Of a DNA stretch of 64,000 nucleotides, positions 54,378-62,970 are shown piece after piece. The stretch's first letter is position 1. The number at the start of each line of letters is the position of its first letter. Both the position numbers and the translations under genes were made by a program. The notes under the pieces were generated by a model. It saw only the letters and a program-made list of their open reading frames with translations. It was not told the DNA's origin and made no database searches. Where the stretch lies: the NCBI GenBank assembly GCA_963846715.1, contig CAWJXA010000013.1:310001-374000 (forward strand), read 5' to 3'. The DNA comes from Bog-257 sp963846715. Its GTDB lineage: Bacteria; Acidobacteriota; Terriglobia; Terriglobales; Acidobacteriaceae.

Positions 54378-55880
54378 TTACGGCTTTTGTCCTTCATTCC
54401 ACTTCGGCACAAAATCACTGTTAGCCAGCCACATAATCGGCGCGATCATGGAAGAAATCGCACTGTCCAGGTGCTGCCAATCCACCCTTGAAAGCGTGTC
54501 AGTAGGCTGGTGATAGTCCTTGTGCAGCCCGTAGCTTGATACCGTTTGCGCTACGATTCCCTCTTTCGCCAGAACATAATTGTCGGAACGAGTGAAAAAC
54601 TTTTCTTCCGGATGCGGGTCACCGACCAGGTTGGCGCCGTGATCGGCGAGCTGCGGCCCCAAGTCGGTGCGCTCCCAACCCGTAAGCCATAGCTGGTCGC
54701 TTTTCGTTTTCGGGTCGGGTCGCGCAATCATCTCAAACTCAAGATTAGCCACGATGTTTTTCAGGGCAAAAGTCGGATGACGGAGGAAATACTGCGATCC
54801 AATCGCACCCACCTCTTCGCTGCCCCACAGCGCGAAGACTACCATACGAGCAGGCTTCGGACCTTCGGCCAGCGCGCGCCCCAGTTCCATCACAGCCACG
54901 GTGCCCGAGGCGTCGTCATCCGCACCGGGATACGTTCTGCCGTTCTTCACTCCCAGGTGATCCAGGTGAGCGCTCAGCAGGATTACCTGATCTTCTTCGC
55001 TTGTGCCCGCAATTTTGCCCAAGACATTCCAGGTGTACGAGGTCTTCCATGGCGTCATTTTGGAGTGCAGCCGGATCGGCGTTCCGTCAGGGAGCTTCCA
55101 TAACTGTTTCGCGGCCTCGGCATCGGCGAAAACGGCAGCGGGGCCCGGGACTTCGTCGCCCATCTTGTCGGTCACCGTCGGCAGTCGCTTTGACAGCCGC
55201 TCAAATAATGCTTTGGCGGCAGGAATTTCGGGAACAATCACCATCGCGGCTTTGCCGTGTAGGTAAGGCACCAGCAGGGTCCGCAAATCGTCGGCGGTAA
55301 GGTCGGGTTTTAGATTCAGCAGAACTACGGACCCTTCCTTCGGCAAGCCCGGTGAAGACGTAGGGGAGCTCTCCAAGTCCAGCTTTTGCAAAGGTCCGCG
55401 CACCTCGGGTTCTGAGAGTTGGAGCACAGCAATCTCTTTCGCGTGTGTCCACAAGACCGGTTGCGAAGTGGAGGATGTGCCGGCGTCAAATGAAAGCGTC
55501 GGTGCTTTCGTGACTTTGCGCGATCTCAACCTTGCGGTTTGGATGTATTGTCCGTTCTTTGCTGCCGGCGCAATGCCATACTGCTTGAGTTTTCTAGCGA
55601 TGAATTCAGCGGCGTGATATTCATCGCTGGTGCCGCTGCCGCGGCCTCGGAGCTTAGGCCCGGCGAGGTGCTCGAGGTTCTTGCGTACGCAAACGGCACA
55701 CAAGCCGGATCCTGCACTGGCAGGCGCTTCGGGCGAGGCGACCTGCCCGGACATGGCCGATGCGGGTCCGGCCTGGCGGGCAGCAGAAACCGCAACCGCA
55801 AAGATGGTTAACGTGAGAAGGGAAGTTGAAGAGAAGCGGCCCCGATTCGTGAAGAACTTCAAAGAGCATTCCTTCTGCAA
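54378..55880 (-). CDS. Exported M28-family zinc aminopeptidase
   Basis: 500 residues from TTG one base after the YeiH stop. Signal peptide STSLLTLTIFAVAVSAA, an N-terminal part with CAVCVRKNLEHLAGPKLRGRGSGTSDEYHAAEFIARKLK, a PA-like insert around residues 150-280 and the peptidase core LLSAHLDHLG (about 304), YPGADDDASGTVAVMELGRAL and GSEEVGAIGSQYF, with the metal and catalytic His, Asp and Glu. A late DYHQPTDTLS carries the last ligand. Removes N-terminal residues from extracytoplasmic peptides by family. Confidence 0.92.
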   Translation of the reverse strand: MQKECSLKFFTNRGRFSSTSLLTLTIFAVAVSAARQAGPASAMSGQVASPEAPASAGSGLCAVCVRKNLEHLAGPKLRGRGSGTSDEYHAAEFIARKLKQYGIAPAAKNGQYIQTARLRSRKVTKAPTLSFDAGTSSTSQPVLWTHAKEIAVLQLSEPEVRGPLQKLDLESSPTSSPGLPKEGSVVLLNLKPDLTADDLRTLLVPYLHGKAAMVIVPEIPAAKALFERLSKRLPTVTDKMGDEVPGPAAVFADAEAAKQLWKLPDGTPIRLHSKMTPWKTSYTWNVLGKIAGTSEEDQVILLSAHLDHLGVKNGRTYPGADDDASGTVAVMELGRALAEGPKPARMVVFALWGSEEVGAIGSQYFLRHPTFALKNIVANLEFEMIARPDPKTKSDQLWLTGWERTDLGPQLADHGANLVGDPHPEEKFFTRSDNYVLAKEGIVAQTVSSYGLHKDYHQPTDTLSRVDWQHLDSAISSMIAPIMWLANSDFVPKWNEGQKP

Positions 55881-55881
55881 A

Positions 55882-56806
55882 CTAAATTCGGATCCAGCCC
55901 GCGCGGATGGCCAGCAGGCTGACTACGGCAACCACGATCCAGAGCAGCACGCCTTGCAGCAGCGGGCGCGGGCCCACTTTGCGCAACGCCGCCGGAGAAA
56001 GGCTGGCGCCGATCAGGAACAGCGTGATGATCAGCATCAGCTTGCCGGCATTGCTAAGGAATTTGTATTCAACCGCTCCAGGGAAGAAGTATGTATTCGC
56101 CACGGCCGCAAGGCAGAAAAACAAGATGAACCAAGGCCATTGAATACGCGTTTTGCTGTGCTTGACCACGGCCGTTCCGATTGACAACGGAACAATCCAA
56201 AGGGCGCGGGCCAGCTTCACAGTGGTACCTACGGCCAGGGCCAGGGTGCCATATTTTGCCGCCGCGCCGACCACGGAACTGGTGTCGTGGATCGCCAATG
56301 CAGCCCAGAGTCCGAATTGCGTCTGCGAGAGCTTCAGCCAGACGCCGATGGCAGGGAACGTTAGCAATGCGACCGAGTTCAAGCACGAAGATCGTGCCCA
56401 GCGAGACCGACATCTCATCCTCGGTTGCCCCGGTAATAGGACCGACGGCTGCAATGGCGCTGCCGCCGCAAATTGCGGTACCGGTGGAGATGAGAAATGC
56501 GGACCGGGGCGGAACCAGGATCAGCTTGCCCAGAAACGTTCCCACGACCATGGCGAAGGCGATGCTGAGAGCGGTGTAAAGGAATCCGCTGCGACCGGCA
56601 TGCAGGACTTCCTGCAGATTCATCCCGAAGCCCAGTCCCACAACGGCGGACTGCAGCAATACCCGGGAAAGTCGGCGAGATTCATCCTTGTAAGGATGGG
56701 TCGCGATCGCGCCAAAGATGAGACCGGCCAGCAAAGCCAGAGGCGGTGTGGCCCACGGCGTCAGGCAAAAAAACAGCCCCACGGCAAACAGAAGCTTCGA
56801 ATTCAT
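55882..56806 (-). CDS. YeiH/UPF0324 family putative sulfate exporter (frame broken once)
   Basis: First half: KLLFAVGLFFCLTPWATPPLALLAGLIFG, ATHPYKDESRRLSRVLLQSAVVGLGFGMNLQ and GTAICGGSAIAAVGPIT, all YeiH hallmarks. The frame breaks near 56375; removing one T on the coding strand gives SLGTIFVLNSVALLTFPAIG and continues through DTSSVVGAAAKYGTLAL to 55882, 307 residues and about ten helices, as normal. The family is an inner-membrane transporter linked to sulfur compounds in some species. One base separates its stop from the M28 start. Confidence 0.85.
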
Positions 56807-56896
56807 TAAGGGGGAAAAATGTCAGATTTACAAACCATTAATTGTACTTGGCGCTTGGGTCTAAATTCGGACGTGTGGAAAAAACCGGCTAAATTA

Positions 56897-56965
56897 AATG
56901 GGCCCGCTGCCAAGAAGCGGTGACATTTCCTTGGCCTCGGGCCCATTCGATCCTGAAATGGATCG
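56897..56965 (+). ncRNA. Double stem-loop leader before a tiny ORF
   Basis: AATGGGCCCG (56897-56906) pairs perfectly with CGGGCCCATT (56938-56947), with an inner GCCAAG / CTTGGC continuation, and a second hairpin CGATCC / GGATCG follows at 56948-56965. Directly after it come GGAGGTG and a 20-codon ORF. A structured leader or small RNA is likely; I do not recognise a known riboswitch. Confidence 0.45.
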
Positions 56966-56979
56966 GAGGTGATGCATTA

Positions 56980-57042
56980 ATGCTACGCCAGCCTGTGGAA
57001 ATGTCAAGAAGAAATCTTGATAACTCGCGATTTTTCTTGTAG
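56980..57042 (+). CDS. Possible 20-residue leader peptide
   Basis: ATG at 56980 after GGAGGTG encodes MLRQPVEMSRRNLDNSRFFL and stops with TAG at 57042. It is Arg/Phe-rich with a strong ribosome site and lies behind two hairpins, 160 bases before the M48 protease start. Too short to be sure that it is translated. It could be a leader peptide or a small regulatory ORF. Confidence 0.35.
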   Translation: MLRQPVEMSRRNLDNSRFFL

Positions 57043-57201
57043 TTGCAACGATTGTGCAATTGCTTTCAACTGGCTGAAAACAGGGAGGATGGGCGCAGCA
57101 GTTCGGCGCCCCAGCCATCCTTGAGGCACGCCTTGCATTGCCCGGCTGCGCCCGCCGATGCTACACTCCGCCTCTTCAAGTTCCGTTCTCAAGGAGCACT
57201 C

Positions 57202-58533
57202 ATGGGTTCGGTTAGGCTCTGTGCGTTGTTGGTGGTGTGCATACTGCCCGGCTTGGCAATTCCCGCGTTCTCGGTCGCGGGTCCGACTCCGCAGAGTGCA
57301 CCGGTGACAGCCACCGTCCCATCCCATCCGTTGCTGCAGTACACCCTGCCCCCAGACAAGCTGGAAAAGGCCTACGCGCTCTATCTGCTGAACGGTACCC
57401 TGTACTTCGTTACCACGGTGTGGAGTTTCGTGGTGCTCTACCTCATGCTGCGGACCCGATTTGGTGTGCGGCTAAGGAACCTGGCTAACACGGTCTCTCG
57501 ATTCCGGGTGCTGCAAGCCGTTATCGTGATGTCGCTGTTCGTGATTGTGCTTCAGTTGACGCAGCTTCCATTCGACAGCTACCAGCACCATGTCAGTCTT
57601 AAGTACGGGCTCTCGGTGCAGCACTGGGGTTCATGGTTCGGAGACTGGGGAAAGTCGCTGCTGCTGGGAATGCTATTCGCCAGCATTGTGGGATGGATCC
57701 TTTATGCCGTGCTGCGGAACAGCCCTCGCCGCTGGTGGTTTTATTTCTGGCTGGCGATTGTCCCCATCGTCATCGTCGTACTCTTCGTCGAGCCAGTCTG
57801 GATTGAGCCGCTATTCAACAAGTTCGAGCCTCTGAGCGGTCATCACGCCGATCTGGTCGCGCAAATCGAGCGAGTGGTGCATCGCGGAGGAATGGACATC
57901 CCTCCTGAGCGCATGTTCGAGATGAAAGCCAGCGAGAAGACTACGCAGTTGAACGCTTACGTCACCGGCTTCGGGGCCACCAAGCGAGTCGTAGTCTGGG
58001 ATACCACGATGGAGCACATGACGATCCCGGAGACCTTATTCGTCTTTGGACACGAGATGGGGCATTACGTGCTCGGCCACATCCCTAAGCAGGTGGCGAT
58101 CGTTTTGCTCATCATGCTGGCGCTTTTCTACATCGGATACCGGTTGGCGAACTGGCTGTTAAAGCGTTACGGGGAAACCTGGGGCATTCACGAGCTGGGG
58201 GACTGGGCCTCGCTGCCGCTGCTGGTACTGATTCTCTCCGTCCTCGCGTTTCTGGCTACGCCAGTGTTCAACGCGGTCTCGCGCCACTATGAACATCAAG
58301 CTGACCAGTATGGTCTGGAAGTCATCCACGGGCTGGTTCCCGACGCGCAGACAGCGGCCGCACACGCGTTTCAAATTCTGGGCGAACGTTCCCTCGACTA
58401 CCCTTATGTCGGCAAGTTTGCGGAATTCTGGGCGTGGGACCATCCGACCATTCGCGATCGCATGATTTTCGTGCAGAGCTACGATCCGTGGGCTCAAGGC
58501 AAGCAACCAGAATTCGTCCAAGGCAGCCCCTAG
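57202..58533 (+). CDS. M48 family membrane zinc protease (Ste24-like)
   Basis: 443 residues from ATG at 57202, which follows AAGGAG; the longer open frame to 57043 is unsupported. A hydrophobic signal-like start, then several helices (VTTVWSFVVLYLMLRTRF, FVIVLQLTQLPFDSYQHH, WWFYFWLAIVPIVIVVLFVEPVWIEPLFNKF) and the catalytic motif FGHEMGHYVLGH at about residues 283-294 with the zinc ligand glutamate region EHQADQYGLEVIHG downstream. The domain order matches Ste24/HtpX-type proteases of the inner membrane. Target proteins are unknown. Confidence 0.93.
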   Translation: MGSVRLCALLVVCILPGLAIPAFSVAGPTPQSAPVTATVPSHPLLQYTLPPDKLEKAYALYLLNGTLYFVTTVWSFVVLYLMLRTRFGVRLRNLANTVSRFRVLQAVIVMSLFVIVLQLTQLPFDSYQHHVSLKYGLSVQHWGSWFGDWGKSLLLGMLFASIVGWILYAVLRNSPRRWWFYFWLAIVPIVIVVLFVEPVWIEPLFNKFEPLSGHHADLVAQIERVVHRGGMDIPPERMFEMKASEKTTQLNAYVTGFGATKRVVVWDTTMEHMTIPETLFVFGHEMGHYVLGHIPKQVAIVLLIMLALFYIGYRLANWLLKRYGETWGIHELGDWASLPLLVLILSVLAFLATPVFNAVSRHYEHQADQYGLEVIHGLVPDAQTAAAHAFQILGERSLDYPYVGKFAEFWAWDHPTIRDRMIFVQSYDPWAQGKQPEFVQGSP

Positions 58534-58559
58534 AGCAGCGACAGAGCCGCGGAATCCTT

Positions 58560-59192
58560 CTACCAGTAACCCTTGAACAGCAAATAGCAGGGTAGGGTTG
58601 ATTTTCCTCGCAGCGAAGCTTGCGCGGCGCATACGAATGTACGGCAATCGTGAAAGAGAGGGATGTAGGGGAAGAGGAATCGACGGTGGCGCTCTTTCGC
58701 GATGAAAGCATCGGACTGGGCAATCGTGAGGTGAATAGGCGTACCAATTGGATAGCCCGAGCCAGGCGGTTTCGCATAGTTAAAGCCCATCGCGAAGAGA
58801 CGGATTGCGCCTCTTCTTTCAACCTTGCCGTAAGCGTGCCAAATCGAAATCTGTCCCGCGTCGATGAACGGCAGCGTTGCCGGGCCGAAGCCAACGGTCA
58901 CCGGTCCGCTGGAGCTCTCGAGTTCGATCCAATGATGCGCGAGCGGGCCACCATGCAACGTGCGCACATACATGTTCACGATGCGAGACGGGGCTGGCGT
59001 CACCCCCAAGTATTCGGATGTATCCGTTGGTGAAGGAGCCAGGCCATTGGTGGCGAGGAAACAGTTGGCCAAGCCGTTGGCGCAACGTTCATCCTCGTTC
59101 TTTTGAGCGTCAGCCAATAGGGGTACGAGTAAATAGGCGGATGCCAATAACAGGCATGCTGCAGTTCTCCACCTTCGGTCTCTCTTCTCCAC
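58560..59192 (-). CDS. Exported hypothetical protein, possible permuted papain fold
   Basis: 210 residues. Signal peptide TAACLLLASAYLLVPLLADAQ, then RCANGLANC, and a domain with LHGGPLAHHWIELES, VGFGPATLPFIDAG and, near the end, FHDCRTFVCAAQASLRG. An N-terminal His and a C-terminal Cys-containing block in this order are reminiscent of permuted NlpC/P60 or LRAT-like enzymes, but that is a weak hint only. I know no name for it. Convergent with the M48 gene. Confidence 0.5.
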   Translation of the reverse strand: MEKRDRRWRTAACLLLASAYLLVPLLADAQKNEDERCANGLANCFLATNGLAPSPTDTSEYLGVTPAPSRIVNMYVRTLHGGPLAHHWIELESSSGPVTVGFGPATLPFIDAGQISIWHAYGKVERRGAIRLFAMGFNYAKPPGSGYPIGTPIHLTIAQSDAFIAKERHRRFLFPYIPLFHDCRTFVCAAQASLRGKSTLPCYLLFKGYW

Positions 59193-59475
59193 CTGTCGTT
59201 CCTACTGATTTGGCGATCAAGATTATCGATGCGTGACTTTCTGGCGGGGTTACTTGACAGCAATATCTGGACAGAGGAAACGTTATTGCTGAGCGGAGCG
59301 GGCTTCGCGAAATCCAAGTACTGAAAAAATTAGGCTTCGTTCTCGCCCTAATTCGGGAAATTCTGGCCCGAGCCTTCGTTGACATCGGCCCTTAGCCTCT
59401 GTTAGTTTCAATAGTTCCAGTTGTAGCCTTAGCGCCCTCAGTACGTCTTCAGCAATAGGCACTCACGAACAAGGA
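59193..59475. other. Region before the ATP synthase genes
   Basis: About 280 bases between the divergent exported-protein gene and the atp operon. It should hold the operon promoter. No gene for the a or c subunit (atpB, atpE) is visible here. Confidence 0.4.
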
Positions 59476-59952
59476 ATGGATCAGACTCTCAAACAGGTAG
59501 GCGAATTACTGCTCGGAGCCGTCCCGACGGTGGTCCTGCTGCTGTTGCTCTATGCCATCTACAGCAATTTGGTTCGCAAGCCGTTAAACAAGGTCCTGGA
59601 AGAGCGTCGCGAGCGTACCGAAGGGGCGTTCGTGAAAGCGCGGGCCGATATTGCCGAGGCGGAAGCCCGGACCCAGGAGTACGAGCAGCGGTTACGGGAG
59701 GCGCGCGTGGCAATCTTTAAAGCCCAGGAAGCGCGCCGCCAGAGTGCCCAACAATCTCGCGCTGAGGCGGTTCTGCAAGCTCGTACCCGCGCACAAGAAC
59801 AAGTGCGCGAAGCGCGGACCGCCATCGAGCAGGATATGGCAGCCACTCGCGCGGGCTTGCAATCGGAGACTGAAAGGTTGGCAGGGGAAATCATCCGCAC
59901 GATTCTCCGCCCTGCAGGCGCTGCCCCGGCATTAGGTGGTCGGCCCTCATGA
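59476..59952 (+). CDS. atpF': ATP synthase F0 subunit b'
   Basis: 158 residues: one membrane helix (GAVPTVVLLLLLYAIYSNLV, about 14-33) followed by a long charged helix with ERRERTEGAFVKARADIAEAEARTQEYEQRLREARVAI. This is the peripheral stalk b/b' plan. ATG after AAGGA. Its stop overlaps the next gene start by 4 bases. Two unequal b-type genes in a row, as in cyanobacteria, Alphaproteobacteria and Acidobacteria, suggest a heterodimeric stalk. Confidence 0.85.
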   Translation: MDQTLKQVGELLLGAVPTVVLLLLLYAIYSNLVRKPLNKVLEERRERTEGAFVKARADIAEAEARTQEYEQRLREARVAIFKAQEARRQSAQQSRAEAVLQARTRAQEQVREARTAIEQDMAATRAGLQSETERLAGEIIRTILRPAGAAPALGGRPS

Positions 59953-60710
59953 AGCGCGTAACTAACCTGGCGGCTTCGGTTTTTCTGTTCGTCGTGTTCG
60001 GTTTTGCTGTGCTCGCTGCGCAGCAGCCTTCTGCACCCTCTCCTTCGCCTTCTTCCTCAGCGAACCAGCAGCAGGCTACTTCCGCCGAGCAGCAGCCCTC
60101 GAACAACCCTGACACTGTGACCGGCGAGGAACTTACGGGCGCCGCCAGCGGCGAAGCAGGTGAAAAAGAAGAAAATGCCCAGTTCAAGTATTCCAAATCC
60201 GTGATTTGGATGGGGCATCTCTTGGGCTTGGGTCCGCATGCCGCCTACCTGGTTTACTGGTTCCTTAATTTCGTTCTAGTCCTCTTGTTCTTTGTTCTGC
60301 TGTTTCGTTCGTCGATCCCCCAGATGTTCCGCGACCGCACCCAGGCCATTCAGAAGGGAATTCGGGAGGCCCAGGCGGCAAGCGCCGATGCTACCCGCCG
60401 GTTGAGTGACATCGAAACTCGTCTGTCGAAGCTGGACAGCGAAGTTGCGGAGATTCGCGGTTCTGCGGAGCGCGAGGCTGCGGCGGAAGAACAGCGTATC
60501 CTCCAGGCCACGGAGGAAGACAAGCGCAAGATACTGGAAGGCGTCGAGACGGAAGTCACCGCCATCGCCCGCAATGCCCGTCGCGAATTGAAGACCTACG
60601 CCGCTACGCTGGCGGTCGACCTGGCATCGCGCCAGATTAAGGTGGACGAGCCTACCGACCAGGCATTGCTGCGCGACTTCGTGGGCCAACTGGGAAAGGA
60701 CGGCAAATAA
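59949..60710 (+). CDS. atpF: ATP synthase F0 subunit b with long exported-like N-terminus
   Basis: 253 residues, about 90 more than usual. The first 20 or so residues form a signal-like hydrophobic stretch (LAASVFLFVVFGFAVLAAQ), then a Ser/Pro/Gln-rich linker to about residue 75, then the true membrane helix (YLVYWFLNFVLVLLFFVLLFRSS) and the long stalk helix TRRLSDIETRLSKLDSEVAEIRGSAEREAAAEEQRIL. The extra segment is unusual and may be exposed outside the membrane. The next gene begins 3 bases later. Confidence 0.88.
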   Translation: MKRVTNLAASVFLFVVFGFAVLAAQQPSAPSPSPSSSANQQQATSAEQQPSNNPDTVTGEELTGAASGEAGEKEENAQFKYSKSVIWMGHLLGLGPHAAYLVYWFLNFVLVLLFFVLLFRSSIPQMFRDRTQAIQKGIREAQAASADATRRLSDIETRLSKLDSEVAEIRGSAEREAAAEEQRILQATEEDKRKILEGVETEVTAIARNARRELKTYAATLAVDLASRQIKVDEPTDQALLRDFVGQLGKDGK

Positions 60711-60713
60711 ACG

Positions 60714-61253
60714 ATGGCCGCCATTGCCAGCCGATATGCCCGCGCCCTGGTTGACGTGGTGCTCGAGCAGAAGATCAACGCCGACATCGCCCGGCAGCAA
60801 TTAGATTCCATCGTGAATGCGGTGCACGAGAGTCCCGAACTTCGGCGGGTGTGGGAATCTCCAGCAGTCTCGGCGGACCAGAAACGCGCAGTCCTGGATG
60901 CCATCGTTAAGCAAACCGGAGTGGCCAAACCCATTCGCAATTTCGTCGCAATCCTCATCGATCACCGGCGGATCGCGATGTTGGATGACGTGGCCAGACA
61001 GTTTGATAGCGAACTCAATGCCCAGTTGGGACTGGCCGAGGCGGAAGTTTCCAGTGCGCGGCCGCTTTCCGACGAAGGGAAGCGTCAATTGGAATCGCAA
61101 CTGGAACGGCTGACCGGCAAGAAGGTGCGTGCCCGTTACTCTTCTGACCCGGAACTCCTGGGCGGAGTTGTAGTTCGCGTTGGCAGCACGATTTACGACG
61201 GTTCGGTGCGCGGTCAACTGGAGAAAATGAAGCAGGAACTGAGTACTGCGTAG
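60714..61253 (+). CDS. atpH: ATP synthase F1 subunit delta
   Basis: 179 residues, typical size. IASRYARALVDVVLEQKI at the N-terminus, VAKPIRNFVAILIDHRRI in the middle, and LLGGVVVRVGSTIYDGSVRGQLEKMK at the end are family features. It joins the peripheral stalk to the catalytic head. It lies between the b subunit and alpha genes; the gap to atpA is 169 bases and holds a repeat. Confidence 0.95.
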   Translation: MAAIASRYARALVDVVLEQKINADIARQQLDSIVNAVHESPELRRVWESPAVSADQKRAVLDAIVKQTGVAKPIRNFVAILIDHRRIAMLDDVARQFDSELNAQLGLAEAEVSSARPLSDEGKRQLESQLERLTGKKVRARYSSDPELLGGVVVRVGSTIYDGSVRGQLEKMKQELSTA

Positions 61254-61281
61254 ATCATGGCATTGCCGGCCAATTGTGCTG

Positions 61282-61388
61282 GCGAGAGTCCAGCGCCGTA
61301 GGCGCGAAATAGTCTAGCCCAGCACGGAGCCGCAGGCGGAGTGCTGGGTAGAGTGGGAAATAAATCCGAGTCCCTTGAGGGACGGCAC
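61282..61388. repeat. REP-like palindromic element inside the atp operon
   Basis: Three small hairpins in a row: GCGCC/GGCGC (61293-61305), CCCAGCAC/GTGCTGGG (61318-61348) and GTCCC/GGGAC (61370-61383). This text, with 'AGCGCCGTAGGCGCGAAAT' and 'GAGTCCCTTGAGGGACGGCA', is of a kind I recognise as an interspersed element in acidobacterial genomes. It lies between atpH and atpA. Confidence 0.6.
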
Positions 61389-61422
61389 TTTTTTTAGCTT
61401 CGCAATACTGGAATTTAATTCT

Positions 61423-62964
61423 ATGGCGCAGATTAAAGCAGACGAGATTACAAAACTCATCCGCGAACAGATCGACAATTACGAAACCAAGATTGCCGTC
61501 GATGAAGTTGGTACGGTGATGTCGATCGGTGACGGTATTGCCCGCGTGTACGGCCTGGACAAGGTCATGGCGGGTGAGCTTCTTTCCTTCCCCCACAATG
61601 TTTCAGGCCTTGCCATGAACCTGGAAGAAGACCAGGTTGGCGTCGTGCTCATGGGCGAATACACCGCGGTGGAAGAGGGCGACGAAGTAAAGCGCACGGG
61701 ACGCATCATGAGCGTGCCCGTGGGCGATGCCATGGTTGGTCGCGTGGTCAACGGACTCGGAACGCCGATCGACGACAAGGGTCCGATCAATACTGACAAG
61801 TACATTCCTGTCGAACGTCTGGCCCCGGGCGTGATCGACCGGCAGCCGGTGAAAGAGCCTATGGCCACCGGGCTGAAGGCCATTGACTCGATGATTCCGG
61901 TCGGACGCGGTCAGCGCGAGTTGATTATTGGCGACCGCCAGACAGGCAAGACGGCGGTTGCGCTTGACACCATCATCAACAGCAAAGGCCGCGACCTTAT
62001 TTGTATTTACTGCGCCATCGGCCAGAAGCGTTCCTCGGTCGCGCAAGTGGTAAAGACGCTGGAGGATTTCGGCGCGATGGAATACACCATCGTGGTCTCG
62101 GCGTCGGCCTCCGATCCGGCTCCTATGCAGTACATTGCGCCCTACGCGGCTTGCGCCATGGGCGAGTACTTCCGCGACAACGGCAAGCATGCCCTTTGCA
62201 TCTACGACGATCTGTCGAAGCATGCTGTCGCCTACCGCGAGATTTCGTTGCTGCTGCGGCGTCCACCCGGTCGCGAAGCCTATCCCGGCGACGTCTTCTA
62301 TCTTCACTCGCGCCTGCTGGAGCGCGCCGCCAAGCTCAACGATCAGCTCGGCGGTGGTTCGCTTACTGCTCTGCCCATCATTGAAACGCAGGCAGGCGAC
62401 GTTTCTGCCTACATTCCAACCAACGTCATCTCCATCACCGACGGCCAGATTTATCTGGAGACCGACCTGTTTAACTCAGGTGTGCGTCCGGCGGTAAACG
62501 TGGGTCTGTCGGTCAGCCGCGTCGGCGGTAACGCGCAGATTAAGGCCATGCGGCAGGTTGCAGGCACGTTGCGATTGGACCTGGCCCAGTACCGCGAACT
62601 GGCAGCGTTCTCGCAGTTCGGCAGCGATCTCGACAAAGCGACCCAGGCGCAGCTCGCTCGCGGACAGCGGCTCACCGAGATCCTGAAACAGGGCCAGTAT
62701 CAGCCGTTGCCTTTCTCCAAGCAGATTCTGATCATCTACGCCGGAACCCAGGGGCTGCTCGACGACATGCCCATTGAGCAGCTGCGCGATTTCGAGAAAG
62801 GCCTGTACAACTACGTAGAAACCTCGAATCCCGAAGTACTGAAGGCAATTGAAGACAAGAAAATCCTCGATGACGATCTGCGTGCGAGCATGACCAAGGT
62901 CATCAAGGCCTACAAGGAAACTTTCGTCAGCGACCATCAGGAAGTCGCCAAGGCGAGCGCCTAG
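61423..62964 (+). CDS. atpA: ATP synthase F1 subunit alpha
   Basis: 513 residues from ATG at 61423 (MAQIKADEITKLIREQI); frame is open back to 61375 but without support. Walker A GDRQTGKT at about 170-177, LICIYCAIGQKRSSVAQVV, and the alpha signature PAVNVGLSVSRVGG with ALPIIETQAGDVSAYIPTN. Forms the non-catalytic nucleotide sites of the hexamer. Followed by atpG after 6 bases. Confidence 0.98.
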   Translation: MAQIKADEITKLIREQIDNYETKIAVDEVGTVMSIGDGIARVYGLDKVMAGELLSFPHNVSGLAMNLEEDQVGVVLMGEYTAVEEGDEVKRTGRIMSVPVGDAMVGRVVNGLGTPIDDKGPINTDKYIPVERLAPGVIDRQPVKEPMATGLKAIDSMIPVGRGQRELIIGDRQTGKTAVALDTIINSKGRDLICIYCAIGQKRSSVAQVVKTLEDFGAMEYTIVVSASASDPAPMQYIAPYAACAMGEYFRDNGKHALCIYDDLSKHAVAYREISLLLRRPPGREAYPGDVFYLHSRLLERAAKLNDQLGGGSLTALPIIETQAGDVSAYIPTNVISITDGQIYLETDLFNSGVRPAVNVGLSVSRVGGNAQIKAMRQVAGTLRLDLAQYRELAAFSQFGSDLDKATQAQLARGQRLTEILKQGQYQPLPFSKQILIIYAGTQGLLDDMPIEQLRDFEKGLYNYVETSNPEVLKAIEDKKILDDDLRASMTKVIKAYKETFVSDHQEVAKASA

Positions 62965-62970
62965 AAGCAC

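Noticed and set aside
8078..56806. Broken genes as true pseudogenes
   Set aside because: All repair to normal length by removal of one base and include core functions; error is the simpler explanation.
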